Source: Sphingomonas sp. UV9
GTDB lineage: Bacteria > Pseudomonadota > Alphaproteobacteria > Sphingomonadales > Sphingomonadaceae
Length of the DNA: 64,000 nucleotides
Direction: 5' to 3'
Assembly: GCF_004101245.1 (NCBI RefSeq)
Contig: NZ_SCIN01000001.1
Location: 510,784 to 574,783 of the forward strand
A program made the translations under genes and the position numbers. Shown here one piece after another: positions 18,743 through 26,660 of this stretch (the stretch's first letter is position 1; each line of letters opens with the position of its first letter). The notes beneath the pieces are model-generated. The model saw only the letters and a list, made by a program, of their open reading frames with translations. It was not told where the DNA came from and did not search any database.

Positions 18743-21704
18743 ACCATTCGTCGCGGCGCATCAGCTGGTCATACTCGGCATAGGGGGCATATTCGGGGAC
18801 AAGCTTGGCGGTGAACGCGGCGCTGCCGGTCAGCCATTCGCCCGCGACTTCGGTGAAGTTGTGCGCGGCGATTGACGTGAACTCGGCGGTGGGGATCTTG
18901 TCGCGCTTGCCTTCGGGATCGACCGGGCTGTCGATATAGCCGAACGCGTCGCGCTTCTTGCCGAGCGACCAATATTCGAACGCGCCTGCGGTGCCCGAGA
19001 CGTCGGGGAACCCGCCGCGCTCGGCGATGAGCCCGAGCAGGCCGAGTTGCAGGCTGTACCCCGCACGGACCGCGGTCGGCGATGGCGGCTTGCCGGTCTT
19101 GTAGTCGATGACCGCGAGCCTTCCGTCGGGCAGCCGGTCGATCCGGTCGTAGCGGCCCGACAAGGTTACGCCAGCGATGTCGATCTTGCCCTTGCCCTCC
19201 GCACTCGCGACGGTGCGGCCATCCTCGCCTTGCGCGACGATCGCGCCGGCGATCCAGTCGATCGCCTCCAGCAACCGCGGTTGCCACAGCGCGCGCATCA
19301 TCGGGTGGGTGCGCTCGTCGTCGAGCATCGCCTTCGCGCGCAGCCGCAGCGTGTCGACGGTGCAGCCGTCCTGCTTCCACCATTGCTCGAGAATGTCGTG
19401 CACCGCGGTGCCGCGCCACGCCGCGCTGGGGTCGGCATCGACCGGATCGAGTGGCATGAGCCCGAGCACGCGGCGCGCGTAGAAGGCGTAGGGGTCGGCC
19501 TTGAGGCGATCGACCTCGGTGACGGAGATCGCCTTGGGACGGAGCAAAGCCGGCGGCGACGGTGCGGGGCGGTCGGCGGGTTTGTGTTCACCCGGATCGT
19601 CGAGCGCGCGCGTCCAGCCTTCGAGCGCGGTGGCGCGTTCGAACCGATCGCCGGCCAGCGCCTGCAACCGCAGCCAGAGGCGCGACGCGAGCGCGGGCGA
19701 CTTCGCATCGCGGCGCGCGCGGGTGACGACGGCGCGGGGGGCACCGAGCGCTTGTGCGAAATCATGCGCGGCCGTGCCGACGCGGCGTTCGAGGCCCGGC
19801 AGGCCGAGTTCCATGCGGATGCGCGGCGCGAGCCAGGGGTCGGGCGCGGGACGGCCCGGCCAGACGCCTTCGTTGAGGCCACCCAGCACCATCACGTCGG
19901 CGGTCTGCAACCGCGCCTCGATCAGGCCGTAGATCGCGAGCCGCGGATGACCACCCGGCGCGGGCCGTACCGCGACCTCGTCGAGCAAGGTCCGCAACAA
20001 TTGCGGCAATTCGCGCGGATCGATCTCGGGCGGTCCGGCGGGCGCCTCCGCCTCCAGATCCGCGAGGAACTGCGCCGCCGCGCGTCCCGCCAGCCCCGAC
20101 CAGAGATTGTCGCCACACAGGGTCTGCGCCGTCTCGCGCAGGCACGCGAGCACCGACGCGAGCGGTTGCGGCCCCTGGTCGAACGCACCCGCGAGCGGAG
20201 TGAGCAACGGCTGGACATCGGCCCACCACGTCGCCGCGGTGCCCTTGCGCTCCTCCAGATGCCCGGCGATCCCGTCGAGCCCCGCGGCCGGTCGCGGTCC
20301 GCGAAGCCGCCGGTCGAGCGCGCGCGCACCGTCTAGCCATTCGAGGCGTATGGGGCGTTCGGATGGTTTTTCGCTGGCACGAACAAGCGGATGCTTCAGC
20401 AACGCCAGCAACGCGAGCGGCGAGAAGCGCTGTGCCGCCGCCTCGGCCAGCGCCAGCAGCAACGTCCCCGGCGGCAGGATCGACAGAGGCCGCCCCGCGC
20501 TATCGTCGATGCCGATGCCCCAGCGCCCGAGATGCGCCGCCACCCGCCGCGCGAGCGCACGGTCCGGCGTGACCAGCGCCGCGGTCCGCTCCGGCGTTTC
20601 GAGCGCCTCGCGCAGGACAAGTGCAATCGCCTGCGCCTCCTCCGCCGGGGTCGCGAGTTCGGCGGCGGTCACGCCCTTCAACCGGCGATCCTCCGCGGCG
20701 ATCTGCGTCCATTTGCCGGTGAAGTCGGCAGGTGCCAGCGCGTTGGCGATCGCCCGCCCGCGCGCGGCGTCGGCGTCATGCCCGCCGCCTTCGCGCCAGG
20801 TCTGCACCTCGCCGCGCGCGACGCCCATGCGTTGCAGCATCAGCTTGGCGTCGAACTGCGGATGCGTCTCGATCGAGCGGCGCGTGAGACCCGTCACCGG
20901 ATGCGGATCATGCGGGCCGAGCGCGTCCCATTCCCCGTCCGGCAGCGCGAGGTCGAGCCCGGCGAACACCACCATCCCGTGCGGCATGTCGGCGATGCAT
21001 CGCAGCAACCGCGCGACGGCCGGCGCAGAATCGGTCACGCCCGCGGCGCAGACGATCCCGGCCGGCGGCGTACTCCGCCACCGCTTGGCGAGCCGATCGA
21101 GCAACGCCGAGCGCCGCGTCGCGGCATCGATCCGCTCCAGTTGCGCAAGCTCGCCCGGCCAGCGTTGCAGCACGATCTCGAACGTCGCCAGCGCGCGCTG
21201 CCAATGCTCGGTCAGCTCGGGCCCTAGCTCGATTTCGCGCAACCGCGTCGGCGGCACTTCCTCGACCAGCAACTGATCGAGCGTCCGCGCCAGTTCGCCC
21301 GCCAGCCGCACGGCCTCGGCGGCATCGACCGGATGGCCTTCGCGCGCGCGCTCTTCGGACACCAGCCGCGCGAGGATCATGCGCCGCTGATACGGCGGCA
21401 CAGCGGGCAGTGGCGGATCGACATCGTCCGCCGGATCGAGCGCCGCACCGACCGCCTCGCCCATCTCGGGATCGCCGAGCGGCACCAGCCTTGGCAGCAC
21501 CAGCCCGCCGGCGCTCGCCCGCACGAACGCCTCGGTCACCGCCTTCACCGCGCGGTTGTTCGGCAGCACCACGAGCGCACGCGCCAGCGCCAACGGGTCG
21601 CGCCCCGCCTGCCGCATCAGCCCGGCGACGAGCGCATCCGCAAACGCGCGGTGCGCCGGGATCGTGTACAGCGTCGGGCGACCCGCCGTGGCGACGTCAG
21701 CCAT
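18726..21704 (-). CDS. addB: Double-strand break repair protein AddB
   Basis: A 992-residue partner of AddA from ATG 21704 (MADVATAGRPTLYTIPAHR). The family has an inactivated helicase-like core and a C-terminal nuclease. The nuclease motif is clear: LAVIDYKTGKPPSP near residue 895, followed by GYSLQLGLLGL. No canonical Walker A is evident at the N-terminus, as expected in this subfamily. The open frame runs 50 codons further upstream but overlaps murU entirely there; the chosen start gives an 8-bp overlap with the murU end. It overlaps addA by 17 bp. Confidence 0.93.
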   Translation of the reverse strand: MADVATAGRPTLYTIPAHRAFADALVAGLMRQAGRDPLALARALVVLPNNRAVKAVTEAFVRASAGGLVLPRLVPLGDPEMGEAVGAALDPADDVDPPLPAVPPYQRRMILARLVSEERAREGHPVDAAEAVRLAGELARTLDQLLVEEVPPTRLREIELGPELTEHWQRALATFEIVLQRWPGELAQLERIDAATRRSALLDRLAKRWRSTPPAGIVCAAGVTDSAPAVARLLRCIADMPHGMVVFAGLDLALPDGEWDALGPHDPHPVTGLTRRSIETHPQFDAKLMLQRMGVARGEVQTWREGGGHDADAARGRAIANALAPADFTGKWTQIAAEDRRLKGVTAAELATPAEEAQAIALVLREALETPERTAALVTPDRALARRVAAHLGRWGIGIDDSAGRPLSILPPGTLLLALAEAAAQRFSPLALLALLKHPLVRASEKPSERPIRLEWLDGARALDRRLRGPRPAAGLDGIAGHLEERKGTAATWWADVQPLLTPLAGAFDQGPQPLASVLACLRETAQTLCGDNLWSGLAGRAAAQFLADLEAEAPAGPPEIDPRELPQLLRTLLDEVAVRPAPGGHPRLAIYGLIEARLQTADVMVLGGLNEGVWPGRPAPDPWLAPRIRMELGLPGLERRVGTAAHDFAQALGAPRAVVTRARRDAKSPALASRLWLRLQALAGDRFERATALEGWTRALDDPGEHKPADRPAPSPPALLRPKAISVTEVDRLKADPYAFYARRVLGLMPLDPVDADPSAAWRGTAVHDILEQWWKQDGCTVDTLRLRAKAMLDDERTHPMMRALWQPRLLEAIDWIAGAIVAQGEDGRTVASAEGKGKIDIAGVTLSGRYDRIDRLPDGRLAVIDYKTGKPPSPTAVRAGYSLQLGLLGLIAERGGFPDVSGTAGAFEYWSLGKKRDAFGYIDSPVDPEGKRDKIPTAEFTSIAAHNFTEVAGEWLTGSAAFTAKLVPEYAPYAEYDQLMRRDEWYGRER

Positions 21705-22452
21705 CCGCGAGCATCGCCTCGGTCCTGGGAATCGCGGCGGGCGTGCCGACGTCGAACCACAGGCCCTGATGGACCTGCCCATAAGCGCGGCCCGCGGCGA
21801 TCGCGCGGTCCCAGAACAGGTTGGTCGAGAACGGTCCCTCGGGCCAGTCCGCAATCAGCCGCGGATGGATCATCTGAATGCCGGTATAGGCGAACGGCGC
21901 GACCCGACCGGGCTTGCGCCGGCCGGTGATCCGCCCGGTCGGGTCGAGGTGGAAATCGCCCGTGCCACCGTGATTATGCGCGCGCGCCAGCGGCACCATC
22001 AGCAGCAGCGCATCCATCGTCGCATCGTCCCAGCGCGAGGCGAGCAGCTTGATCGCGTCGACCGGTCCGTCGATCCAGAGATTGTCGCTGTTGACCACCA
22101 GCACGGGCGCGTCGCCGAGCAGCGCGCGGGCATGGACGAGCCCGCCGCCCGTCTCCATCAGCTGCTTGCGTTCGTCGGAGATCACCACCTCGATCCCCGC
22201 GAACCGACCGGTGACGTGCGCCTCCAGCGTGTCAGCGAGATAATGGACGTTGACGACCGCACGCTTGATCCCCGCGGCCTGGAGCCGTTCGAAGACGTGG
22301 TCGATCAACGGCTTGCCCGCGACTTTGACAAGCGGCTTGGGACGCGTCGCGGTCAGCGGCCGCATCCGCTTGCCGAGGCCCGCGGCCATCACCATCGCCG
22401 TCTCGGGGACCACGCCGCGGGGCACCGGGCGGATCGTCTGCTGGCGGGTCAA
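21697..22452 (-). CDS. murU: N-acetylmuramate alpha-1-phosphate uridylyltransferase-type nucleotidyltransferase
   Basis: A protein of about 251 residues with the sugar-nucleotide transferase signature AAGLGKRMRPLTATRPKP at the N-terminus and VNSDNLW in the middle. MurU couples MurNAc-1-phosphate to UTP to give UDP-MurNAc, bypassing de novo synthesis. The assignment over mannose-1-phosphate guanylyltransferase rests on length and on the adjacent amgK homologue, the diagnostic pair known from Pseudomonas. No ATG fits: the best start is TTG 22452, which overlaps the amgK stop as TTGA; the first Met, 22395, would cut close to the signature. It overlaps addB by 8 bp. Confidence 0.85.
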   Translation of the reverse strand: MTRQQTIRPVPRGVVPETAMVMAAGLGKRMRPLTATRPKPLVKVAGKPLIDHVFERLQAAGIKRAVVNVHYLADTLEAHVTGRFAGIEVVISDERKQLMETGGGLVHARALLGDAPVLVVNSDNLWIDGPVDAIKLLASRWDDATMDALLLMVPLARAHNHGGTGDFHLDPTGRITGRRKPGRVAPFAYTGIQMIHPRLIADWPEGPFSTNLFWDRAIAAGRAYGQVHQGLWFDVGTPAAIPRTEAMLADG

Positions 22453-23438
22453 GCGCCGCGCGCCATCGGATCGCCGCGCCGATCGGCGGGGATGTTCGCC
22501 GCGAACCATGTCGCCACCGGCGCCATCACCGGCTGCGCCAGATCGCGCTCCAGATACCTCCACACGCGCGGGCACATCGTCGCGTAATGCGGCTTTTCGT
22601 CGCGCTTCCACAGCCGCGTGAAGATGCCGAGGATCTTGGCGTTCCGCTGCGCGCCGAGCACGTGATACGCGTTCATGAAGTCTTCCCCAGCATCGAACCC
22701 AGCATCGGCCGCCGCCCGGTAGTGCGCGAGCATCGCCGCCTCGACCGCGGGATCGACGTCGCGCCGCGCATCCTGCAACAGCGACACGAGATCATAGGCC
22801 GGATGCCCCGCCAACGCGTCCTGAAAATCGAGCAGCCCGAGCGACCGTTCCGACCCGACCAGCATCAGGTTTTCGGCATGATAATCGCGCAAAACGGTGA
22901 CCGGCGTCTCGGGAACGGCGTGATCGAACACCGCCTCCCACGCCGCATCCCAACCCGCGAGGTCAGGCGCGATGCCGACCGCCGGGCAGTACCATTCGAC
23001 GAACAGCGCCGCCTCGCGCTTCAGCACCGCGCGATCATAGGGCGGGACCGGACCGGCGGGTTGCGTGCGCAACCGGACCAGCAGATCGATCGCCGGCATA
23101 TATAACGACAGCTCGTCGGCGGGCGCGGCGTCGACCGCCTCGCGAAGGCGATCGTCACCGAAATCCTCCAGCAGCACGAGCCCGTGGGTCAGATCGCTCG
23201 CGAGGATCTCGGGCGCTGCAAACCCGTGCGCGACCAGCCACTGCGCGATCGCGATGAACGGCCGCGGATCCTCGTGCGGCGGGGGTGCATCCATCAGGAT
23301 CGCCCGCTGATCGCCGAGTACGGCGCGGAAATAGCGCCGGAACGACGCGTCGCCCGCGACCGGGAGGATCTGCGCGCCTCCCCAGCCATGGGCGTCGAGG
23401 AAAGCGGCGGCGCCGGGCGGCGGGGTCATGTCTGCCAT
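22449..23438 (-). CDS. amgK: N-acetylmuramate/N-acetylglucosamine anomeric kinase
   Basis: A 329-residue aminoglycoside-phosphotransferase-fold kinase. AmgK phosphorylates MurNAc at C1 for MurU. Kinase motifs: VLRDYHAENLML with the catalytic Asp (Brenner-type HxDxxxxN variant), then GLLDFQDALAGHPAYDLVSLL with the metal-binding Asp. Two starts are possible: ATG 23438 with GGAGGT four bases upstream, and ATG 23429 overlapping the tsaE stop as ATGA; the first has the better ribosome site. The order tsaE-amgK-murU and the overlaps argue for one functional unit. A general phosphotransferase role cannot be excluded from sequence alone. Confidence 0.87.
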   Translation of the reverse strand: MADMTPPPGAAAFLDAHGWGGAQILPVAGDASFRRYFRAVLGDQRAILMDAPPPHEDPRPFIAIAQWLVAHGFAAPEILASDLTHGLVLLEDFGDDRLREAVDAAPADELSLYMPAIDLLVRLRTQPAGPVPPYDRAVLKREAALFVEWYCPAVGIAPDLAGWDAAWEAVFDHAVPETPVTVLRDYHAENLMLVGSERSLGLLDFQDALAGHPAYDLVSLLQDARRDVDPAVEAAMLAHYRAAADAGFDAGEDFMNAYHVLGAQRNAKILGIFTRLWKRDEKPHYATMCPRVWRYLERDLAQPVMAPVATWFAANIPADRRGDPMARGA

Positions 23439-23866
23439 CGCGACCTCCAAGCTTCCGGCACGCCGATAGTCAAGCCGCGCGTGCCATCCGGCTCGATCGT
23501 CAGGCTCAGCCGAAGCGCATCGGGCCAATGATCGAGGCCTGCGCGCTCGGGCCATTCGACCAGCAGCAGCGAGTCATGGCGCGCGTCGTCGAGCGCGAGT
23601 TCCTCGATCTCGGCGGGGTCGTCGATCCGGTAGAGGTCGACGTGCATGACCGGGAAACGCACCTCGGGCGGCTCGTAGGGCTGGACGATCGCGAAGCTCG
23701 GCGACGGTGCTTCGCCGGCGAGACCGAGTGCTGCGAGGAGACCGCGCGCGACGCTGGTCTTGCCCGCGCCGAGCGTGCCCTGGAGGGTGATGACGTCGCC
23801 GGGTCGGACGAGTGTGGCGAGCATCGCCCCGAAGGCCTCGGTCGCGTGGGGATCGGCGAGCCTCAC
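23426..23866 (-). CDS. tsaE: tRNA threonylcarbamoyladenosine biosynthesis ATPase TsaE
   Basis: A protein of about 146 residues with Walker A GTLGAGKTS near residue 31 and the family motif SPSFAIVQPYE, then VMHVDLYRIDDPAEIEEL. TsaE is the ATPase that resets the TsaBD complex making t6A37 in ANN-decoding tRNAs. Two adjacent GTG codons (23869 and 23866) begin the frame. The second is five bases after GGAG and is preferred. It overlaps amgK by 13 bp. A palindromic element separates it from divL upstream. Confidence 0.93.
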   Translation of the reverse strand: MRLADPHATEAFGAMLATLVRPGDVITLQGTLGAGKTSVARGLLAALGLAGEAPSPSFAIVQPYEPPEVRFPVMHVDLYRIDDPAEIEELALDDARHDSLLLVEWPERAGLDHWPDALRLSLTIEPDGTRGLTIGVPEAWRSRWQT

Positions 23867-23872
23867 CACTCT

Positions 23873-23970
23873 CCGTCACCCCCGACTGGTTCCGGGGTCC
23901 ACCCGTCCGCATTTTCTACGATCGGCGAGTGCGCGGAACAGTGGATGCCGGAACGAGCCCGGCATGACGG
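23873..23970. repeat. Long imperfect inverted repeat (GTCATGCCGG class)
   Basis: Left part CCGTCACCCCCGACTGGTTC with GGGGTCCAC; right part GTGGATGCCGGAACGAGCCC and GGCATGACGG. It lies between divL and tsaE. A sister copy lies at 61994-62091. It lacks the GAAN-loop core, so it is a separate family. Confidence 0.75.
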
Positions 23971-23981
23971 GGTTGCACGCC

Positions 23982-26345
23982 TCATCGCCGCGGCAGTTCG
24001 ACGGTGATCAGCGTGCCCTCGCCCGGCTCGGACACCAGTTCGATCGTCCCGCCATGCGCCTCGACGAACTGTTTCGCGAGCGGCAACCCCAGCCCCAGCG
24101 CGCGGTCGCCGATCGGTTTCGCATCGACGAACCGGTCGAACGCATGCGCCACCGCCTCCGCATCCATCCCCGGGCCGTTGTCCGACACCACGATCCGCGC
24201 GGACGTCGCATTGCCATCGGTATGCAGCAGCACCCGCCCGCCATCCGGCGTCGCCGCGACCGCGTGGCGCAGCAGATGCTCGACGACCTCCTTCAACCGC
24301 TTCGGATTGCCGTTCACACGCCCGGTCGACCGAGCGACCTCCACCGCGAAATCCAGCTTGCGCCGCTTGGCAGACGGCAGGATCGTCTCCGCCGCCGCGC
24401 GTACGGTGTTTGCCAGATCGACATCGGTCCGGTCCGTCTCCGCGCGGTCGCTCTCCGCGCGTGTCAGGTCGAGCACGTCGTCGACCAGCAACCCGAGCCG
24501 CTCGACGGACTCGAGGATCGCCCCGACATAGCCCTCGGCCTGCGGTGTCATCGCGCCGGCATAGCCGCCGTGCAGCATCTCCGCGAACCCGCTGATCGAG
24601 GTCAGCGGCGTGCGCAGTTCGTAGCTCATGTTGGCGACGAACGCGGTCTTGACCTTGTCACTGGCCTCGAGCGCATCGGCCCGGTCGCGCAACGCCTGTT
24701 CGGCGCGGCGACTGTCGGTGATGTCGAGCATCGTGAACAGCGCGTTGCCGTCGGGCAGCGGCACGCCCGCGAACTCGAAATGCCGCCCGTCGGCGAACGC
24801 CACGCGCCCGCCGCGCTGCTGGCGCCCCACCGTTGCCGAGCGCACCAGATCGGGGATCAACGCCGAGCGACCAGGCGTCGCGAGCTTGGCACCAGCCGCC
24901 TCGGCAAACGAATCGACGCGCGGGTGCGAGGCGAGGAACTCTTCCTCCAGCCCCCACAGCGCACGGAACCGGTTGTTCCAGAGCTGCAACCGCCCATCTG
25001 CCGCGAACACGCCGAGCGCCTCGAACAGATTGTCGAACGTCGCCGTCCGCACGCGCAGCAACGTATCGCGCGCGCTGGCGAGTTGAACCTGCTCGGTGCG
25101 ATCCTCGAAGATCAGCAACAGGCCGCCATCGGGAAGAGGCTGCGCGACGACGCGAAGATGCGTGCCACCGCGAAGATGCCAATTCTCCTCCATCGCGCCG
25201 CCACCTTGCGCGGCGCCGGTCTGCATGAACCAATCGCGGCGCTCGGCCTTCCAGCTTGGGAAGTCGCGGACTTCGGGGAGGCGGTTCGCTTCGCGCATCC
25301 GCTCGAGCACGCGGTCGAATTCGGGGCGATCGGCGAGCCATTCGCTGCGCATCGCGAACATCCGCCGGAACGGCTGGTTGCAGAATACGAGCGAGCGGTC
25401 GCCGCCGAACTGCGCGACGCCGGCCGACAGCCGGTCGAGCATCGCGCGCTGGGCTTCGGCAAAGCGCTTCGCCCCCGACCGCGCCTGTTCCAGTTCCTCG
25501 ATATCGATCGCGAACCCGGCGACACCACCGCTCGACAGCGGCACGTCGTAGATCTGCAACGACCGCCGCGCGCCGTTGATCGTCGCAGGAAGGACCTGCT
25601 GATGCGGACGCCCCTGCTCGCGCGCGACCGCTGCACCGGCGAGGGGGCCGCCACGGCCAGATCCTTCGACCAGTTCCAGCCCGCGCGCTACCACATCGGC
25701 CGCATCGCGCCCCTCGACCGCATCGACGTACGCGCTGTTCACCATCGCCAGCCGCAGGTCGCTGGCGCGGTACCACATCGGCATCGGCGCCGCCTCGATC
25801 AGCCCGGTCAGCGATTCATACGCCTCGCCCAGCCGCGTCGTCTCGGCGCCGAGCCGGGCGATCTCCGCCTCGCTGTCGGTCGCGTCGAATGCCCAGAGCA
25901 GCACGGCGCCCGTCGCGCCCATCTCCCCGGACGCGCGGCCACCCCGGAACGTGATCGCCCGCGTCGAGCCCTGCAACCGCACCGACCGCACGAATACCCG
26001 CCCCGACCGCTGCGCCGCCGTAACGTCCGCGATCAACCGCGCGGCGTCGTCCGGCGATAGCCCCGCCCCCCCCGTAGCAAGTTCGGCCAGCGACCGCGGA
26101 GGCGTGTCCAGCCCGAGCCAGTCCGCCATCCGCTGCGTCATCTCGATCCGCCCGCCTGACCGGATCACCGTCACGATCGCTGGCGAGCCATCGAGGATCG
26201 TTCGCAATTGCGCGTTCGCCTCGATCGTCTCCGCCGCAGCGTTCCGTGCCCGTACGCCGAGATACAGCAGCACGCTTCCGACAACGACCAGTGCCAGCAA
26301 GAGGACACCGACGAGCACCGTCATCCCGAGCCCGAGCGTGATCAT
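23982..26345 (-). CDS. divL: DivL-type cell-cycle sensor kinase homologue with Tyr in place of the phospho-His
   Basis: A 787-residue membrane protein. One N-terminal TM helix (about residues 5-30) is followed by several PAS-like modules, a DHp region and an HATPase domain. The H-box reads MSYELRTPLTS: the usual His of SHELRTPL is Tyr575, and its codon at 24621-24623 is TAC on the coding strand. This substitution is the hallmark of Caulobacter DivL, which works with DivK and CckA to control CtrA rather than as an ordinary kinase. The G1 and G2 boxes remain (VVSDNGPGMD, LGLGLPLAKQFVEAHGG), while the N box is weak (EHLLRHAVAATP). It heads the tsaE-amgK-murU-addBA series. Confidence 0.9.
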   Translation of the reverse strand: MITLGLGMTVLVGVLLLALVVVGSVLLYLGVRARNAAAETIEANAQLRTILDGSPAIVTVIRSGGRIEMTQRMADWLGLDTPPRSLAELATGGAGLSPDDAARLIADVTAAQRSGRVFVRSVRLQGSTRAITFRGGRASGEMGATGAVLLWAFDATDSEAEIARLGAETTRLGEAYESLTGLIEAAPMPMWYRASDLRLAMVNSAYVDAVEGRDAADVVARGLELVEGSGRGGPLAGAAVAREQGRPHQQVLPATINGARRSLQIYDVPLSSGGVAGFAIDIEELEQARSGAKRFAEAQRAMLDRLSAGVAQFGGDRSLVFCNQPFRRMFAMRSEWLADRPEFDRVLERMREANRLPEVRDFPSWKAERRDWFMQTGAAQGGGAMEENWHLRGGTHLRVVAQPLPDGGLLLIFEDRTEQVQLASARDTLLRVRTATFDNLFEALGVFAADGRLQLWNNRFRALWGLEEEFLASHPRVDSFAEAAGAKLATPGRSALIPDLVRSATVGRQQRGGRVAFADGRHFEFAGVPLPDGNALFTMLDITDSRRAEQALRDRADALEASDKVKTAFVANMSYELRTPLTSISGFAEMLHGGYAGAMTPQAEGYVGAILESVERLGLLVDDVLDLTRAESDRAETDRTDVDLANTVRAAAETILPSAKRRKLDFAVEVARSTGRVNGNPKRLKEVVEHLLRHAVAATPDGGRVLLHTDGNATSARIVVSDNGPGMDAEAVAHAFDRFVDAKPIGDRALGLGLPLAKQFVEAHGGTIELVSEPGEGTLITVELPRR

Positions 26346-26660
26346 CGTGAAGCGGACGGGGTACTGAGCAAGATCATCGTTACCCGTCTAAGCGCGACGA
26401 TGCCGATGGGGAAGACGGATGACAAAAACCTCCGGTCAATTGTCGTACCGCACGGATGCCTAATGCACCGCTTTCGACGGCCTGCCGAATATGTCTGCAA
26501 CCTTGCCAGAGTGTTGCAAGGAAGAAACACCGCGCAATAATCGGTCGCGGCTCGCCGCAAGATCATGGCAGGACCCGTGTCCCAGCCTTAGGCAGCGGCG
26601 CCTTGACGAACGACAGCGCTCTTGTCGTTTCGCCCGAACCGCATGCCAGGACCTTAAAGA
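26346..26660. promoter_or_regulatory. Divergent intergenic region between divL and the TonB receptor
   Basis: No convincing gene is seen in these 315 bp. It should hold the promoters for both flanking genes. A perfect 6-bp-arm inverted repeat, CCTTGC (26501-26506) and GCAAGG (26516-26521), is the only distinct dyad. The receptor start is preceded by CCAGGACCTTAAAGA, a weak ribosome site. Confidence 0.4.
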
